Origin: Macrolepiota albuminosa
Taxonomy: Eukaryota; Basidiomycota; Agaricomycetes; Agaricales; Agaricaceae
Direction: 5' to 3'
Assembly: GCA_027475525.1 (NCBI GenBank)
Contig: JAMWFC010000055.1
Coordinates: 434,001 to 498,000 of the forward strand
Length of the DNA stretch: 64,000 nucleotides
Both the position numbers and the translations under genes were made by a program. Of the stretch, positions 31,404 to 43,640 are shown piece by piece (position 1 is the stretch's first letter; each line of letters opens with the position of its first letter). The notes beneath the pieces were generated by a model, which was not told the DNA's origin, made no database searches, and was given only the letters and a program-made list of their open reading frames with translations.

Positions 31404-34262
31404 TCATGCCGTCGGTAAGTCTGGGACGGGGGCAATGGGAGAGTCCCCAGGCTCCCGGAATGGATCGGCAGTCGCGTCGTCCATGTCGTAGTCGAGGAGT
31501 TCATCCTCGGGTGCGGGCACGTAAGAAGTTCCCGGAATGGATCGGCAGTCGCGTCGTCCATGTCGTAGTCGAGGAGTTCATCCTCGGGTGCGGGCACGTA
31601 AGAAGTGCCTGAAGGCCCTGCTACTGGCAGGGAATCGTCGTAGTCCCGGAGGGGGGACAGTGTAAGATTGGGGTCGATGGTCGACCCCGAGACGGTTGGT
31701 TGGGGATCAGGCAGATCCCCGGTGTCGGACGGGTACTGGCGCGTCCAGATTTCGCGGGCATGAATGTCTTGCCCGATAGAGAGGTACATCCCCTTGGCGA
31801 GCGTGTCGTCGTATGCACGACGACTGTCCTGCGGGCATGAATGTCTTGCCCGATAGAGAGGTACATCCCCTTGGCGAGCGTGTCGTCGTATGCACGACGA
31901 CTGTCCTGCTGCTGGAGCATCAGGCGTTGATGATCGCCGATGGTGGCCTCGCGCCACCCATCCCACTGAGGGATGGACTGGGGTGTACCGTAGTGATCGA
32001 GGCGTTGTAGCCTCTCGTCGTCGATAGCAGCCGCCTCGTTGTAGAGCCGGCTGTCGCTGAAGAATAGATGGGCCAAGTAGGTGACCCCATAAGTGTACGC
32101 GTGGTCAGCCCAGCTGACCGGGATTTGATTGTGAAGAAGGACGCGTAACGCGTCCGAAGTGGAGAACACGGAAGCTGACGCTTCCGGAATGTCCACAGCC
32201 CGAACCTCGAAGGTAGGGTCGTCGGCGTGGATGGGCTCAAAGACTCGCCCCGTGGCCACCTCGTACTCGGCCACGGCCTCTTTATAGAGGCCTGGCCTGG
32301 TGAAGACGTAGGCCAGGTACTTGTGTACCGTGGCCTTAGAGGGGCAGCTGGCGCTGAGGGCGCGTACAAGCGCAAACCCAAAGAGGCTGCGCCAATGAAT
32401 GCGCATGGCTCGGTCCATGGCCAGACCGGTCCACACATTGGACGTCCCAGGACGTCCATAGAGGAGGGCGTATGAGCCCAGGTAGTCCAAAGCAAATGGT
32501 TGCTTTGGATCAGGGGGGGTAAGGCCGACGAAGGCAATCTTCCCTCCCTCTTTGCGGCGATAGAGCCACGACGGCACAATCATTCGCGGGAAACTCTCCC
32601 GCTCCTCTGGACTCGCGAAGGGTACCGCGATAGTCCTATACTCGACCTCGTCGAGTAAATGAGACATAGCTCTGTCTCGGGCCGTAGGGTGGCAGTTGAG
32701 CGCCACCCGCTTGAATTCGTTGAGCAAGAGGTAGCCCAACTGACGCTGACGAAGCGGCGTAAACTGGTTGTTGACCAGTGCGTGAAGTCTGCGGACTTCT
32801 CGAGGGCTGCGGGGAAACCCGCAAGGTGCAACTTGGTACACCTTACTGTTGTGGGGCGTCGCGGCGGCGTTGCCCGGTTTGTCGTCCTCGAAGGACCTGG
32901 CTGCGTGGGCTTCTTGCCCGACGAAGATGGTATTGGTCATTGGCGACCAATAGAATTGGGGAGCCAACCCCGCGCCAAAGAATGAGTTCTGGCGCTCAAT
33001 AGTGTGATCACGGTAGATCACCACACCGAGCGCATCAGGGATGCGTCCGGTTTCGTCCTCAAGGAGGGCGGCCCCTCGTTTGGCGCTGTTCTGCGCCCGA
33101 CGCTGATGAGCTCCCATTATAGATGACCACGGATAGCGCCAACACAAGCACCTCACATTGGCACACTGGGACCACCAGGAGCGGCACGTCTTAGCGCTCC
33201 AGGGGCTAATTTTTGCATATTTTTATGTTAATAACTCGCAGCTGGAGCCTCTAATTACTCCAGGACCACTCTTTATGGCACCATCTATTCTTAGCACTCC
33301 TCTTGACACCTTGCCGCACCTTGCCACTCACCCTTCAGGGCCGTACACGGACACAGACACTTGGCACCCATGATGCTCTTAGCCGGTGGCAGCAGGAATG
33401 ATGAAGTATTTTATGACAGGCAGCTTGGAGTTTCACCTTAGCACCTGACGTCGCTTAGCTTCTTGCCGACTCAGAACGACAGCATGATTGTGGACCTTTT
33501 TCACCATATAGTTTAATTCAGGGCATTTACTTACATATAAATACTTACTTTTTGTTAGTAGTACTCAATCAATTTGGCAGTAGGGATTGTATCCCAACAT
33601 TTTGGTCACCCTACGCAACAGACTACCTTTTTGTTGACCGTGTCGGCAAGGGGACTCTGCTTTAGTTCTCTCTCACCCTTTCTGTCTGCAATCTCTTAGT
33701 GTCTTGCAACTACGGCAAGGCATTTGCGCTTAGATCTGCTAAGCAATCTTGTCATTTTATCATCTCTTTTAGGTGCTAACACTTAGCGCCTCTTAGTGAC
33801 CCCTTTACAGTGTCTCTTAGCGCCTTTCCTTGGCGACTCTCTCTCGCGCTCCTTAGCGCCTTTTCTTGGCGACTCTCTCTCGCGCTCCTTAGCGCCTTTT
33901 CTTGGCGACTCTCTCTCGCGCTCCTTAGCGCCTTTCCTTGGCGACTCTCTCCCACGCTCCTTAGCGCCTTTCCTTGGCGACTCTCTCTCGCGCCTCTTAG
34001 CACCTTTCATTGGTGATTTTTAGCATACTCTTGCCGCATTTTTGGGCCTTAAATAAGCGCCAATCTCCCCTTTTCCTTACCACCAACCTCTTGCCTACTG
34101 TGCGTTCTCTGGGACCTGTCCGGGACTCTCTCCCATACTTAGCGCGTCCAAAGCTATATTGACTAAGTAGCTGTACTAGTGATAGTGCACCTTAGCGCAA
34201 TTTGGGCGTCATCAACGCTCCATCTTGGCTCGTCGATTGCTGTTGCGCCGTTCGCGCGCCAT
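31404..34262 (-). CDS. Gypsy accessory ORF-B, unknown function, interrupted by a solo LTR
   Basis: Read on the minus strand from the ATG at 34262 (MARERRNSNRR) to TGA at 31404. Removing the 1,111-bp solo LTR, one 4-bp target duplication and two 77-bp duplications leaves exactly 530 codons (529 residues). The N-terminus is strongly basic (RRAQNSAKRG). The middle looks globular: VVIYRDHTIERQNSFFGAG, PSWLYRRKEGGKIAFVGL, ALDYLGSYALLYG, RSLFGFALVRAL and a helix-rich part around KYLAYVFTRPGLYKEAVAEY. The C-terminus is acidic (DELLDYDMDDA). No RT, integrase, envelope or other domain is recognised and no signal peptide or membrane span is seen. It overlaps the end of ORF-A by about 130 nt in another frame. 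Confidence 0.75.
31453..31606. repeat. 77-bp exact tandem duplication (#4), in ORF-B
   Basis: Copies 31453-31529 and 31530-31606, beginning TCCCGGAATGG. Near the 3' end of ORF-B. Confidence 0.93.
31754..31907. repeat. 77-bp exact tandem duplication (#5), in ORF-B
   Basis: Copies 31754-31830 and 31831-31907, beginning GCGGGCATGAATG. With #4 it splits the C-terminal part of ORF-B over three frames. Confidence 0.93.
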
Positions 34263-35988
34263 ACGTTGTGCCGCCGTCTCGTGCGGCACTGGGGATTCCA
34301 TACGAGCCTCTTCAGGCTCCTCATACCAATCGTCGTCGGAGGGAGGGGAAGGCAGCCGTGCGGCACTGGGGATTCCATACGAGCCTCTTCAGGCTCCTCA
34401 TACCAATCGTCGTCGGAGGGAGGGGAAGGCAGCCCTCCGGCTCCGACTTCTCAGATCGTGGGTCCATTGCCCACACACACCGCGGGAGTCGGGCTGGCAG
34501 GCCCTCTACCAGTATAGCGGGTAAAAAGGGGATGTTAGCCCCTGGGGCCCCTTTCGGGGCATCCTCGGGGAAGTGCACGTTGATGTAGGCGCGCACTTCC
34601 GGTTGCTTACCCCGACGATCCTTTCGGGGTTGTGAGGCCTTGGCCTCAGTGGGGCGTGTGCTCATGCCCCTGGAACTCTGCTCCCCAGAGTACGTGGTGG
34701 ATACCACGGATACTGGTCGCGAAGACGCGACCTCAGACGCGCCGCTGGCGAGGCGCTGGATAAGCCGGGGGGCGGCTGGAGCAGGAACATCTTCATAAGG
34801 GAGGATGTCCCGTCCTAGACCGGCCTCCCAGCCGGGGGCAGCAACGCTCGACTTAATCGAGCGGGAGGGCGCGTCCTCCACTCCTTGCCGACGCGCCCTT
34901 TTGCTGGAGTCGGTGTCCCGACTCGGGGGTGTAGACTGCCGCTTACGAGCGGCCGAGAGGGCAAGGAGATCAGTTTTGCGCTGAGCGCGCATGTGATCCA
35001 TGTCGTCCATCATCCGGCAGATGAGGACGACTGCCTCCGCATCGCGGAGGAATGATGACTCTGCGGGTACATCGTACCCGTTATCTCCCAGTCGTTGGAG
35101 AAGGGTAGCCAGGACTAAGTCCTGGCTGTGAGTGGGCTCGACAGCCCGTGCTTTTCCTTTGTCGCGTCGAGGACGCGACTCTTCTTCCGAGCTGGGCTCG
35201 GATTGGTGCGGCATTTCCAGCCGCTGTAGCAAGGAGAGCTTGGCCAGGCTCTCCGTCGGCGCATCGGACGATGAACCGACGCTTCGTTCTGTATTGAGAG
35301 TTTCTGCTCTCTCAATGGCCGTGGTGGCCTGCACGAGGGATGCTCGGCGTCCCTCTAGGTTATCGGTTGGTACTGTGGTCGACAGGGAAATCGACCGGCC
35401 TCCCTTGGCTTGCGACTCATGCGAGTCGCTGTACTGGGGCATTGCGCCCCAAGCCCCCATCCAAGCCGGGGGGTACGGCATCATTACGGGCACACCACCC
35501 ATCCCAGGGTAGTGCGCCGGGGCGGTAAACTGGGGAAAAGGATGTGTCCCCAGTTGCCCTGTTGCCGGTACAGGGGCAAGCTGCCTCCATGCCGACGCTG
35601 CTTGGGGGCTGACTAGCCCCCCATAGGCCTGTTGCTGGAATTGGCCCTCGGTGTGATGTGGCGCATAAGCGCCCGGTGCTGGTTGTTGGGGCTGATAGCC
35701 GCCCGCAGGTGCGTTCTGGGGCATGAAGTTGCCCTGCATGGTTTGAAGTGGCGGATAGCCACTGATCACCGGCTGCTGCGGCGGGTAGCCCGCCGCTGGT
35801 TGTTGCTGCTGCTGTGGGAAGCCCACCGCCTGTTGCGATTGTCCCCACTGGGGCGCATTTTGGGTCAGCGGGGGAGCCATCTGCCCCCCCCCTTCAGCCG
35901 ACGGTAAGACCGACAGCGTACTCTCAAATTGCTGCTGCTGTAGCTGCTGCTGCTGCTGGTCACTCAAGTCCACGGGCATGCTGTCCAT
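33018..35988 (-). CDS. Gypsy accessory ORF-A, Gln/Pro-rich, interrupted by a solo LTR
   Basis: Starts at the ATG at 35988, 103 nt after the pol stop. Removing the 77-bp duplication at 34280-34433 and the solo LTR with its 4-bp duplication leaves exactly 593 codons, ending TGA at 33018. Residues 1-170 are Gln/Pro/Gly-rich (SDQQQQQLQQQQF, GYPPQQP). A helical part follows (SLAKLSLLQRLEMP, VVLICRMMDDMDHMRAQRKTDLLALS), then basic and acidic patches and AYINVHFPEDAPKG. The composition resembles a structural or nucleic-acid-associated protein, but there is no zinc knuckle or known motif. In the sequence as given it runs into the solo LTR and stops at 34163. Confidence 0.7.
33104..34214. mobile_element. 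Nested solo LTR (1.1-kb family) with ACGC target duplication
   Basis: The segment begins TGATGAGC and ends GTCATCA, is flanked by ACGC at 33100-33103 and 34215-34218, and matches 62280-63430 along its whole length with only scattered differences. No internal retroelement sequence is present, so it is a solo LTR left by recombination. It holds a 36-bp minisatellite. It is younger than the gypsy element it interrupts. Confidence 0.9.
33829..34010. repeat. 36-bp minisatellite inside the solo LTR (5 copies)
   Basis: TTGGCGACTCTCTC recurs with its TGGC at 33831, 33867, 33903, 33939 and 33975, a strict 36-bp period. All frames stay open because the period is a multiple of three, producing false Arg/Ser-rich ORFs on both strands. 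Confidence 0.92.
34280..34433. repeat. 77-bp exact tandem duplication (#6), in ORF-A
   Basis: Copies 34280-34356 and 34357-34433, beginning CGTGCGGCACTGG. Breaks the frame of ORF-A near its 3' end. Confidence 0.93.
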
Positions 35989-36091
35989 GGTTGGGGAAAA
36001 AAGGCGAAAAAGAAATTTTGCCTTTTAAGACGTGTTTCAGCCACAGCTGCTGACCAACTCAGCCAAGCCGCGATCGGCACTGCCGATCAAA

Positions 36092-39000
36092 TTAAGCGCT
36101 GGCACACTTACTTAATTGATGTGGGCGCTTAACGCCCTTCAACTCCAAATAACAGTCAAGTGCCGCTAGCTTGGAGCAATGGGAGTGTGGCTCCCATGTT
36201 GTGTCCCCCAGGGACCATCGTACCTCAAACTCGAGCGTGTTACGCTCAGTCCACCGGTGCCCAATTATGCACTCGACGAACCATTCGTCATCGTCTCGAG
36301 CCCCAAAATCATAGGGGCCCGGGGTCGCCCTGTTAGGGAACAGCGCATCGTCAGACGCGCTATAAGGTCGCAACAGCGATACATGAAACTTAGGAACGAT
36401 GCGTCGTTCCTGTAATGCCAGAGGCAGCTCCAACACGTAGTTGGAGGTACTTGGCTCCGCGTCTAGGACGCGGTACGGGCCTACCCATTTCGGGCAGAGT
36501 TTACTCGCCCGTCCCTTCGGGAGCCTCAGATTACGCGTTGATAAGTATACCAACGCTCCTACAGCTATTGGCGGGTCTGTTCGCCTACGGTGATTGGCGT
36601 TCTTCGCTTGAAAGACTCGCGCCTCTATGATGGCGTCATGCGCTGCCGCAATGTTCTCCAGGGCCTGCCTGGCGAACTCGACAACTCCACGGTGAGCTAC
36701 CGTATCAGCACGAACTTCGTGCAGCATGGAGGGCAAGTACCCTCCGTTGAGTTCAAAGGGCGCATACCCTGTGGTCTCCGAGATACTCGCGTTAATCGCA
36801 AACTCAGTGAGTGGACACCAGTCCACCCAGTCCCGTTGGTCAGGGCGGACAACTGCCCTCAAAATCTGACCTATACTGCGGTTAACCCGCTCTGTCTGCC
36901 CATCCGTCTGCGGATGGAAGGACGTCGACATGAGGAGTCGCGCTCCTAGCAGTTTGTGGAGTTCTCTCCACCATTGAGACGTGAACTTTGAGTCACGATC
37001 GCTCACAATGGTGCTAGGCAGCCCATGCAGCCTAACGATCTCCCTCAGGTAGATCCATGACAGCTCCTTAGCCGTCAGCGTAGTTCGCACCGGTATGAGG
37101 TGCACCATGCTTGTCATACGACATATGACTACCCAGAGGTAATCGAACCCTCTGGACTCGGGAAAGGGACCTACGAAGTCCATTCCAATTGAGTCCCAGG
37201 GTTTCACCGGCACAGGTAGCTGGTGTAGCTTCCCGAGAGGGGATCCAGGGGGCAACTTTGCCCTCTGACACGCTGCGCAGGACGCGCAAAACTTAGTCAC
37301 TTCTTGGGCCATACGTGGCCACCAATACCATCGCCGGATGTAGCCCAATGTCCGGGCGGCACCAAAGTGCCCCACCAGGGCATGGGCCTGGTCCAAGACC
37401 CGCGTAACAATGGTACGCGTACGGGGGAGGCATACCACTGCCACCCCTTGACGGTTCTCCGTCGTGATGAGTCCACCAGGCTCATGCCTGAACCGAGGAT
37501 GGTCGTCAGGATTGGCGATTATCTCAGCGAAGAGAGGATCATCGCCATAGTCCTGCACCACCTCCTGCCGGAAGTCGTCATCGACCAGGCTAGGAGGCTG
37601 GGATGAAGGCAATTCGCCTTCAAGCATCTCCGCAAGCGTAACGGGTACATCGTGGCGCTCGTGCTCCCTAGTGGATGCTGGGTCCACGGTTTCATGCTCC
37701 TTGAGCAACTGGGCAGCTACGTCCCGTTCTTCACGCTGCTCTCTGAGGCGAGTGCTTCGCCTCCGTTCATCGTCACGCATAGCGCGTACTTCCAGGACAT
37801 GCTCCCTGAGCTCCTGGTATCGGTGGAGAGGTAAATCCTCTCCATCAGGGTCTATGCGGCAGTCTGCCTGCACATACTCATGAGGCTCGTGAGCCTCCCC
37901 GACTACATCACTCTCAAAGTAGCGTGACAAGCAGTCTGCCACTTTGTTGAGTTCACCTTTAACATAGGTGATGTCGAACTGGTATCTCGACATGTAGTCT
38001 ATCCACCGTCGCTGACGCGGCGACAAGTTCACCTGAGTTTTAAAGAACTCAAGGGCCTTGTGGTCCGTTATGATGTGGATGGGGTATCCCATCAGCTTAT
38101 CCTCCCACTTGAGGAGAGCCTCGAGTATGGCAAGAGTCTCCAACTCGTGCACCGCATAGTTTTGCTGGGCCGTCGTGAACTTCTTCGACATGAACCCTGC
38201 TGGGCGGCACGTCTGCCAGCTGCTTCCCTGGCCGTACATGGCCCCGATGCCTGTCTTGGACGCATCGCAAATGAGCCATATAGGCTCGTCCCGTCTAGGG
38301 TCGATTGGTCGAATCACCAGAGTCTTCGTACAGATCCGTTTGACCATCTCGAAGCACCGCTGGTGCAACGGCCTCCAATTGAACGGTGACCCGTTCTGCG
38401 TCATGGCCATAAGTGGCCCAGTATAGGCTGTGACATCGGGCAAGAAGCTCGATATGTAGTTGACAAGGCCAACGAATCGTTGGATGTCATTGTAGTTTCG
38501 GGGCGTGCGCCACTCCCGAATACGATCGAGCTTGTCCTGATCAGGGTGGATACCCCGCTCGTCTATGACATGCCCTAGGCAGTCTATACTCTGAGCGTAG
38601 AGCTCACATTTTTTCCACTTCAAGTACAACTTGTACTTGCGCAGTCGTTCGAATACGACTCTGAGGTGCTGCTCATGCTCCTCCATGGTATCCGAGTAGA
38701 TGAATATGTCATCTAAGTAGACGTGCATGAAACGTCCTATTACGTCTCGGAAGATAGAGGTCATTAGCCTCTGGAAAGTTGCTGGAGCATTGCAGTCTCC
38801 AATCTGCATTATATTGCTCGTGAATGTACCCATGATCGACGCAAATACGGTCTTGGATACGTCCTCGGTGCGAATGCGCACCTGCTCGTAAGTGTCAGTA
38901 AGGTCAATCTTTGAGCGATACTTCGCCCGAGCCACGTCTTCCCGGATCACCTCTTGATCTGGTAAAGGAGTTACATCCTTTATGGTATTGTCATTGCGCT

Positions 39001-42000
39001 GACACGCATCAAGAGCTGTTTGAAGGGTTCCATCCTTCTTCGGGATGCACAATAACGGTGCAGCTTGAGCGGTGGTGCATGGGGACCACCATTGAGCATT
39101 CAAATAGTGATTAGTCTTATCGCGTAGTTGCTCCTGGAGGGCGCGCGGACAGCGTGGCAAGTGGTACTTATACTGCTTGCTCTCGTCTATGAGATTAATC
39201 TCATGGTTCACCTCCCGCCATGGCGGCAGCTCCTCCTTGGTCCCGTTGACCATGTCGGCGAATTCTTCTTGCCATTGCTGACGCAACCGAGGAATATCTT
39301 CCTCACGAAGGCTTGTCGCCTTCTGCTTCCCCTTCATACGCACCAGGGGAAGTAATTCCACCGTCTCTGAGGGTGGCCGAGGCGGCGGTGCATACTGCTC
39401 ACGCATTGCGAGCACCCGATTGACACTGTCATCAGGTATATGTAGTCTCAGCGGAGCACCCGCTACCGCTGCCTTACAAGCCACGAGGCTTCTTCCCTCA
39501 CGTACAAGCGAGTACGCTACGGATACCTCGTCCGGGGCTGGCTGGCGATACACTGGTTTGACGGTCATCTGTCTCTGGTGCGCATTTCGCGCACACGTGG
39601 CTGCCACCAGCTCGTTCCACTCTTGCGGCATTCGGGGGTCGTATGCCCAGTCGTACTCCGGTAGGGGAGCTGGTCGCTCCCATAGGGACCGTGTGTCCCC
39701 CTCTACTGAGGCTTCCGCCTCTCGGATGCTGTCTTTCAAGTCTTCCAACTTGACTCGTGAGGACGTAGGTGGGCATACATCCACTGAGTCCTCCCGTCGT
39801 CTCGCCTTTCGATGGCGTTTGTCCGGAGGCCTTGCGCCTCGAATCTCAGGAGCGATTATTCGCTCGTTGCTCCTCTTGGAGGTTTGATACTCCTCCTCGC
39901 TCATCATTACCACGTTGTGGTCTGCTCTCAGTCCAGGCATAGCCTGCACTTCCTCCTGGTTTGATACTCCTCCTCGCTCATCATTACCACGTTGTGGTCT
40001 GCTCTCAGTCCAGGCATAGCCTGCACTTCCTCCTTCACATCCTCCACGGCCGGCACTTTGCACCGGCCAAGTCATGGAGAGTCCTTGCGTTTCTCCGTAG
40101 TGCGATGACGTCGCAGACGATTATCAGTGTCGTCTGCTGTTGCTCGTTCGGCTGGGATCACTTTCCCATTCACTAGTACCTGACATTGGTCAAAGTCTAG
40201 TATGACTTTGTTACGCCGCATGAATGGCGTTCCCAGTATCATGTTGTAGCGATCAAAGTTCGCTACATCCATGTATTCACGGCTACGTGAGCCCGGCGTT
40301 TGGACATTCACATTTGTCCCGTACTGCACCATGGCTCGGCTCCCTACGGTGCCCAGCTGTAACGCCAATGGCGTATCCAACTCCTGCACGGATATTCCGT
40401 ACACATGGGCGAACTGGGGCGTTATGCCCGATGTGGTACTCCCAGAGTCCCATAGGGTCCATGCCTTGTGGCCATCTACGTCCACATACGAGACCAGGCA
40501 CTCCTTGTCTGCTCGCTTCAATGTAGGGCGCTGCAAAGTGCCCTCTGCATGACGAAGGGTCACCTTCTTCATCCGAACCACGTTATTCCGTTTGGGGTCA
40601 TTTGCGGACGGCCAATCCGTCATCGCCGCTAGGCACTCAGAGTCGCTGTCGCGACTGTAATACTCATTGTTGTAGACGTCGTCATATACGTCGACTGTGA
40701 CGTACTCCTCCCCCTCCACGACCACACTCTCAGGCTCGGCGCCCGATGCCTCCTCTGGGGGCTCCTGGTCGTTTGTGGGGTTCTCCGCCTCAGACTCGGC
40801 AGATACGTCTCCGTCACTCCCACTCGCGGCTGCAGTATGTGCAGCTCGAAGGTGGGCGCGGGGTGTATACCCCTTCCTCGGGGGTCCTGGCTTCGCAGGG
40901 CAGTTGGTAGCGTAGTGGCCTGGTTGGCCACACGCGAAACAAGTCCCCGTCTGACCTGGTGGGTTGGCCGGTTTGAAGTCCGGCCTTGATTTAGGGCGTT
41001 CTCCGTCCGGCGCCCGCTCTGGGCGTGGGCGGCTCCGCCCTCGGTTCGCAACAGGGGTCTTGCGTACAACAAACCGCGTGTTGCGGTCACGATCCAAATC
41101 GGTCTTCCTGGCCAGGAAGGTCCCCACATGCTGACCCCGTGAGGGCGTCCCACCAGGCGGTAGTCGCCTGGATCCCCCTTTGTGTCCACTCCGATGTTCA
41201 TAGTGGTTAGCAGTCTTCAGAGACTGCTCATACCAGATGGCATATGCCACGAATTCTTCCACATCGTTGACTTCTGGGGACAAGCCGTCCTCACGTATCA
41301 AATAGCGGCGCATATCCGCTGGAATGCCATCCAAGAACGTTTTGAGCATTGTATACCCGTCCGGGTATACTGCCATGTTCTGGGCATGGTCATTAAGGGT
41401 ATCATAGAACCCTTGTACTCCCAACTTCTCGGTGTACTTGGCGGACTGGAAGTCCCACCTTGCATCCTGGAGCGTTGAGGGGTGTACGAATCAATCGTAC
41501 AGTCCTGTAAGGACTCCTTTAAACGTCCAGTCATATTGGACACGATTGACATGCAGTACTGCCCGTCGAAACCAACCCATGGCCTCTCCGGCCAAGAACT
41601 CAGGCAGAACGAAAATTCGTTCTCGTTCCATACGGTCACCTCCGTATAAGCACATGGCAAGATGGGTGCATACATCCATCGCCCAATCTTCCAGGTCGCT
41701 GAACTTGGACGCGCCTGTATAGGCACGAATGTGCCTACTGTCTGCTTTACGCAGCTTCACTCCGTCTGGTAACCGTAAGGTTACGCCCAGGGCATCATCG
41801 ACTACTCGATGCAGGCGATCGTGCATGGCTTCACGATGCATTCGGATGGCTTCCCGCTGACCCGGGGATCTAGTCGCCAAATCAGCGGCATGGGGAAGTG
41901 ACTTTCCCCGTCCACCTTGCGGGGGACGTCCCGAGCCTCCTCGACTGTGGGCATAATTGCCCTCGTCTCGAGGAATCGACCTAGGGCCGTCATCCCGGCC

Positions 42001-43383
42001 GTTACCAGGGACATCACGTCTCGTGGCGCCATCTCGATCAAGGAAGTCTCCTCGATCATGATCGTTGCGCCGCCCTGGACCTGGAGAAGCTTGATTCTCC
42101 TGACCCTGCGTGACGAATTGACGACGCATCTCGTCAATGGGCTTAGTGCCCTCGAATACGATGCCCTGATCGTCTATAAGGGACTGTCCCTTAGTCCTGA
42201 GGTCGCCATTGCGCATACGTTGGTACGCGACTCTGTCGCTCAACGTTTTGGCCATGGGCACGCGCGGCATCACGGATGCCTCGCTTTCCACTTTGAGCAC
42301 AGTGCTATCGTGCCCATCCGGACCTGACATATCTGTCCTACGGTCACGGTTACGCATGTGCGGGGGCTCCTCACGCCACCCTTGTCCTGCTGGAGTATAA
42401 AAAGTACTCACCGGTCTTACTTCGGGCACTTCTTGCGCCCGTGCTAGTGCCTCCACTAGCTCGATTCCGACGTCTTGATTGCGTCGTGCCGAGCATTCCT
42501 CGGACGTGTGGCTCCAGGGGGTCGAGACCCCCGATTGCCGTGTGGCCTTATGCTGCACATACATTTGCAGCTCCATAGTGAGCACTCTCACCATCAAATC
42601 AGTATATTTCGTACTGAATACATTGGGCACTTCGTGCCCTTGTCGCCTAAGTGCTACTATATGGGCTGACGCGTAGCGCTCGAGTCGCGCTTGGGTGGTG
42701 TATTTCATCACCTCTGGGTGCAAGTCCCAGAACACCCGCAAGCGCACGGTGTACGCGGTTTTCAGCCGCTGTTCCTCTGCTCCGACGTCGTCGTCACTTG
42801 ACGACTCCATCACCTCCTCTGGAAGCTCTACAACCTCCGGAGCTTCCTCCACTGCTGGTGTGCGCGGAAATCGATCTTCCGCGCTGTATCCTTCAGGCCT
42901 TGCAGCCTCCTCCGGTACCTCTTCTAAGCGGGCTTCCGCTACTTTAGAAGGCATTGGGCCCGCTGTGGACCGCCTGGTCCCACTGCTCCGGCTTGCAGGG
43001 AGGGTTCTCCCAGTCCGTACTGACGACTCGGCGTCTCCTGGGGCACCATAGGCGCCGGTTGACTGTCGGCCGTCCTGCGGGGGTCCTTTGGAAGCCAATC
43101 GGCTAGACCGTCGCGGTCCTCCTGGCAACTGCGTAACTGGGGGCGTTAATCCCCCGGGCATCTTGTCTTGGAGGCGTTGCGGACCGTCCTGCTGTGAGCT
43201 TTCAGCTCTCCGGGCCTCGCTCTCATTCCCGGCTAGGTCGGTACTCTGACCTCGGTCTCGAGCCTTGGGTCTTACCTGACCCGCATTGGACGCTGACGCG
43301 TCCTGGGTGTCTGCTGGGTCTCCCCGTAGGTCGTGGGCATTTCGCCCGCCGTCAGTGGGCGCTGCAGGTATGGGATTACTCAT
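36092..43383 (-). pseudogene. Gypsy gag-pol polyprotein, one frame with two in-frame TGA codons
   Basis: From the ATG at 43383 (MSNPIPAAP; the upstream in-frame TTG is not a start) to 36092, with the 77-bp duplication at 39881-40034 collapsed, the frame is exactly 2,405 codons. It contains TGA at 41491-41493 and 40072-40074. Gag is long, with zinc knuckle CFACGQPGHYATNC. Protease DSGSTTSG follows. Reverse transcriptase has VYLDDIFIYS, RNase H ICDASKTGIGAM, integrase HALVGHFGAARTL..CASCAACQ, then GMDFVGPFP, VSDRDSKFTS and SFHPQTDGQTERVN, and a C-terminal chromodomain with EWFVECIIGHRW and FEVRWSLGDTTWEP. That domain order defines a chromovirus. The first TGA follows TGLYD and precedes FVHPST, where an Arg codon is expected. 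Confidence 0.9.
39881..40034. repeat. 77-bp exact tandem duplication (#7), in gypsy pol
   Basis: Copies 39881-39957 and 39958-40034, beginning GGTTTGATACTCC. It makes the same peptide appear twice in two frames at the start of the apparent pol ORF. Confidence 0.93.
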
Positions 43384-43486
43384 CGATCCCCTGTTTGAAA
43401 TTTGCACGGTGTGGCTGTGCAAGAAGCTCGAGAAGCTGATAGAGTTCTGTCAACGAACTCAACGACTGACGTCGGATGCTAGGCAA

Positions 43487-43640
43487 TAGATCCTAGCTGG
43501 CAGATTCAAAAAAATGTAACGAAGTTACGAAGTTTAGAGAGCTTAGTGTGCACACACGACACTTAGATCCTAGCTGGCAGATTCAAAAAAATGTAACGAA
43601 GTTACGAAGTTTAGAGAGCTTAGTGTGCACACACGACACT
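43487..43640. repeat. 77-bp exact tandem duplication (#8), across the LTR boundary
   Basis: Copies 43487-43563 and 43564-43640, beginning TAGATCCTAGC. Spans the junction between internal region and 5' LTR, the kind of place where an assembly graph branches. Confidence 0.94.

Noticed and set aside
31379..31966. A second small ORF with Asp-rich tail at 31.4-31.97 kb
   Set aside because: It is the C-terminus of ORF-B displaced by two 77-bp duplications.
33829..34010. 36-bp regularly spaced repeats that might suggest a CRISPR array
   Set aside because: The repeats are contiguous without spacers, in a eukaryotic LTR with no cas genes; a plain minisatellite.
33776..34023. Repetitive ORFs on both strands (ERESPRKGAK-type and DSLSRSLAPFL-type) at 33.8-34.0 kb and again at 62.95-63.24 kb
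   Set aside because: They arise because the 36-bp minisatellite keeps every frame open; no start context, no domain, located inside an LTR.
31404..34262. ORF-B as a retroviral envelope-like gene
   Set aside because: No signal peptide, no transmembrane helix, no furin-like site; highly basic N-terminus instead.
40035..40075. A separate pol start at 40075
   Set aside because: It exists only because of the 77-bp duplication and the adjacent TGA; with one copy removed the true frame continues from protease.
43384..43422. Extended gag start at a TTG upstream of 43383
   Set aside because: Same reason; the ATG at 43383 fits and follows the untranslated leader.
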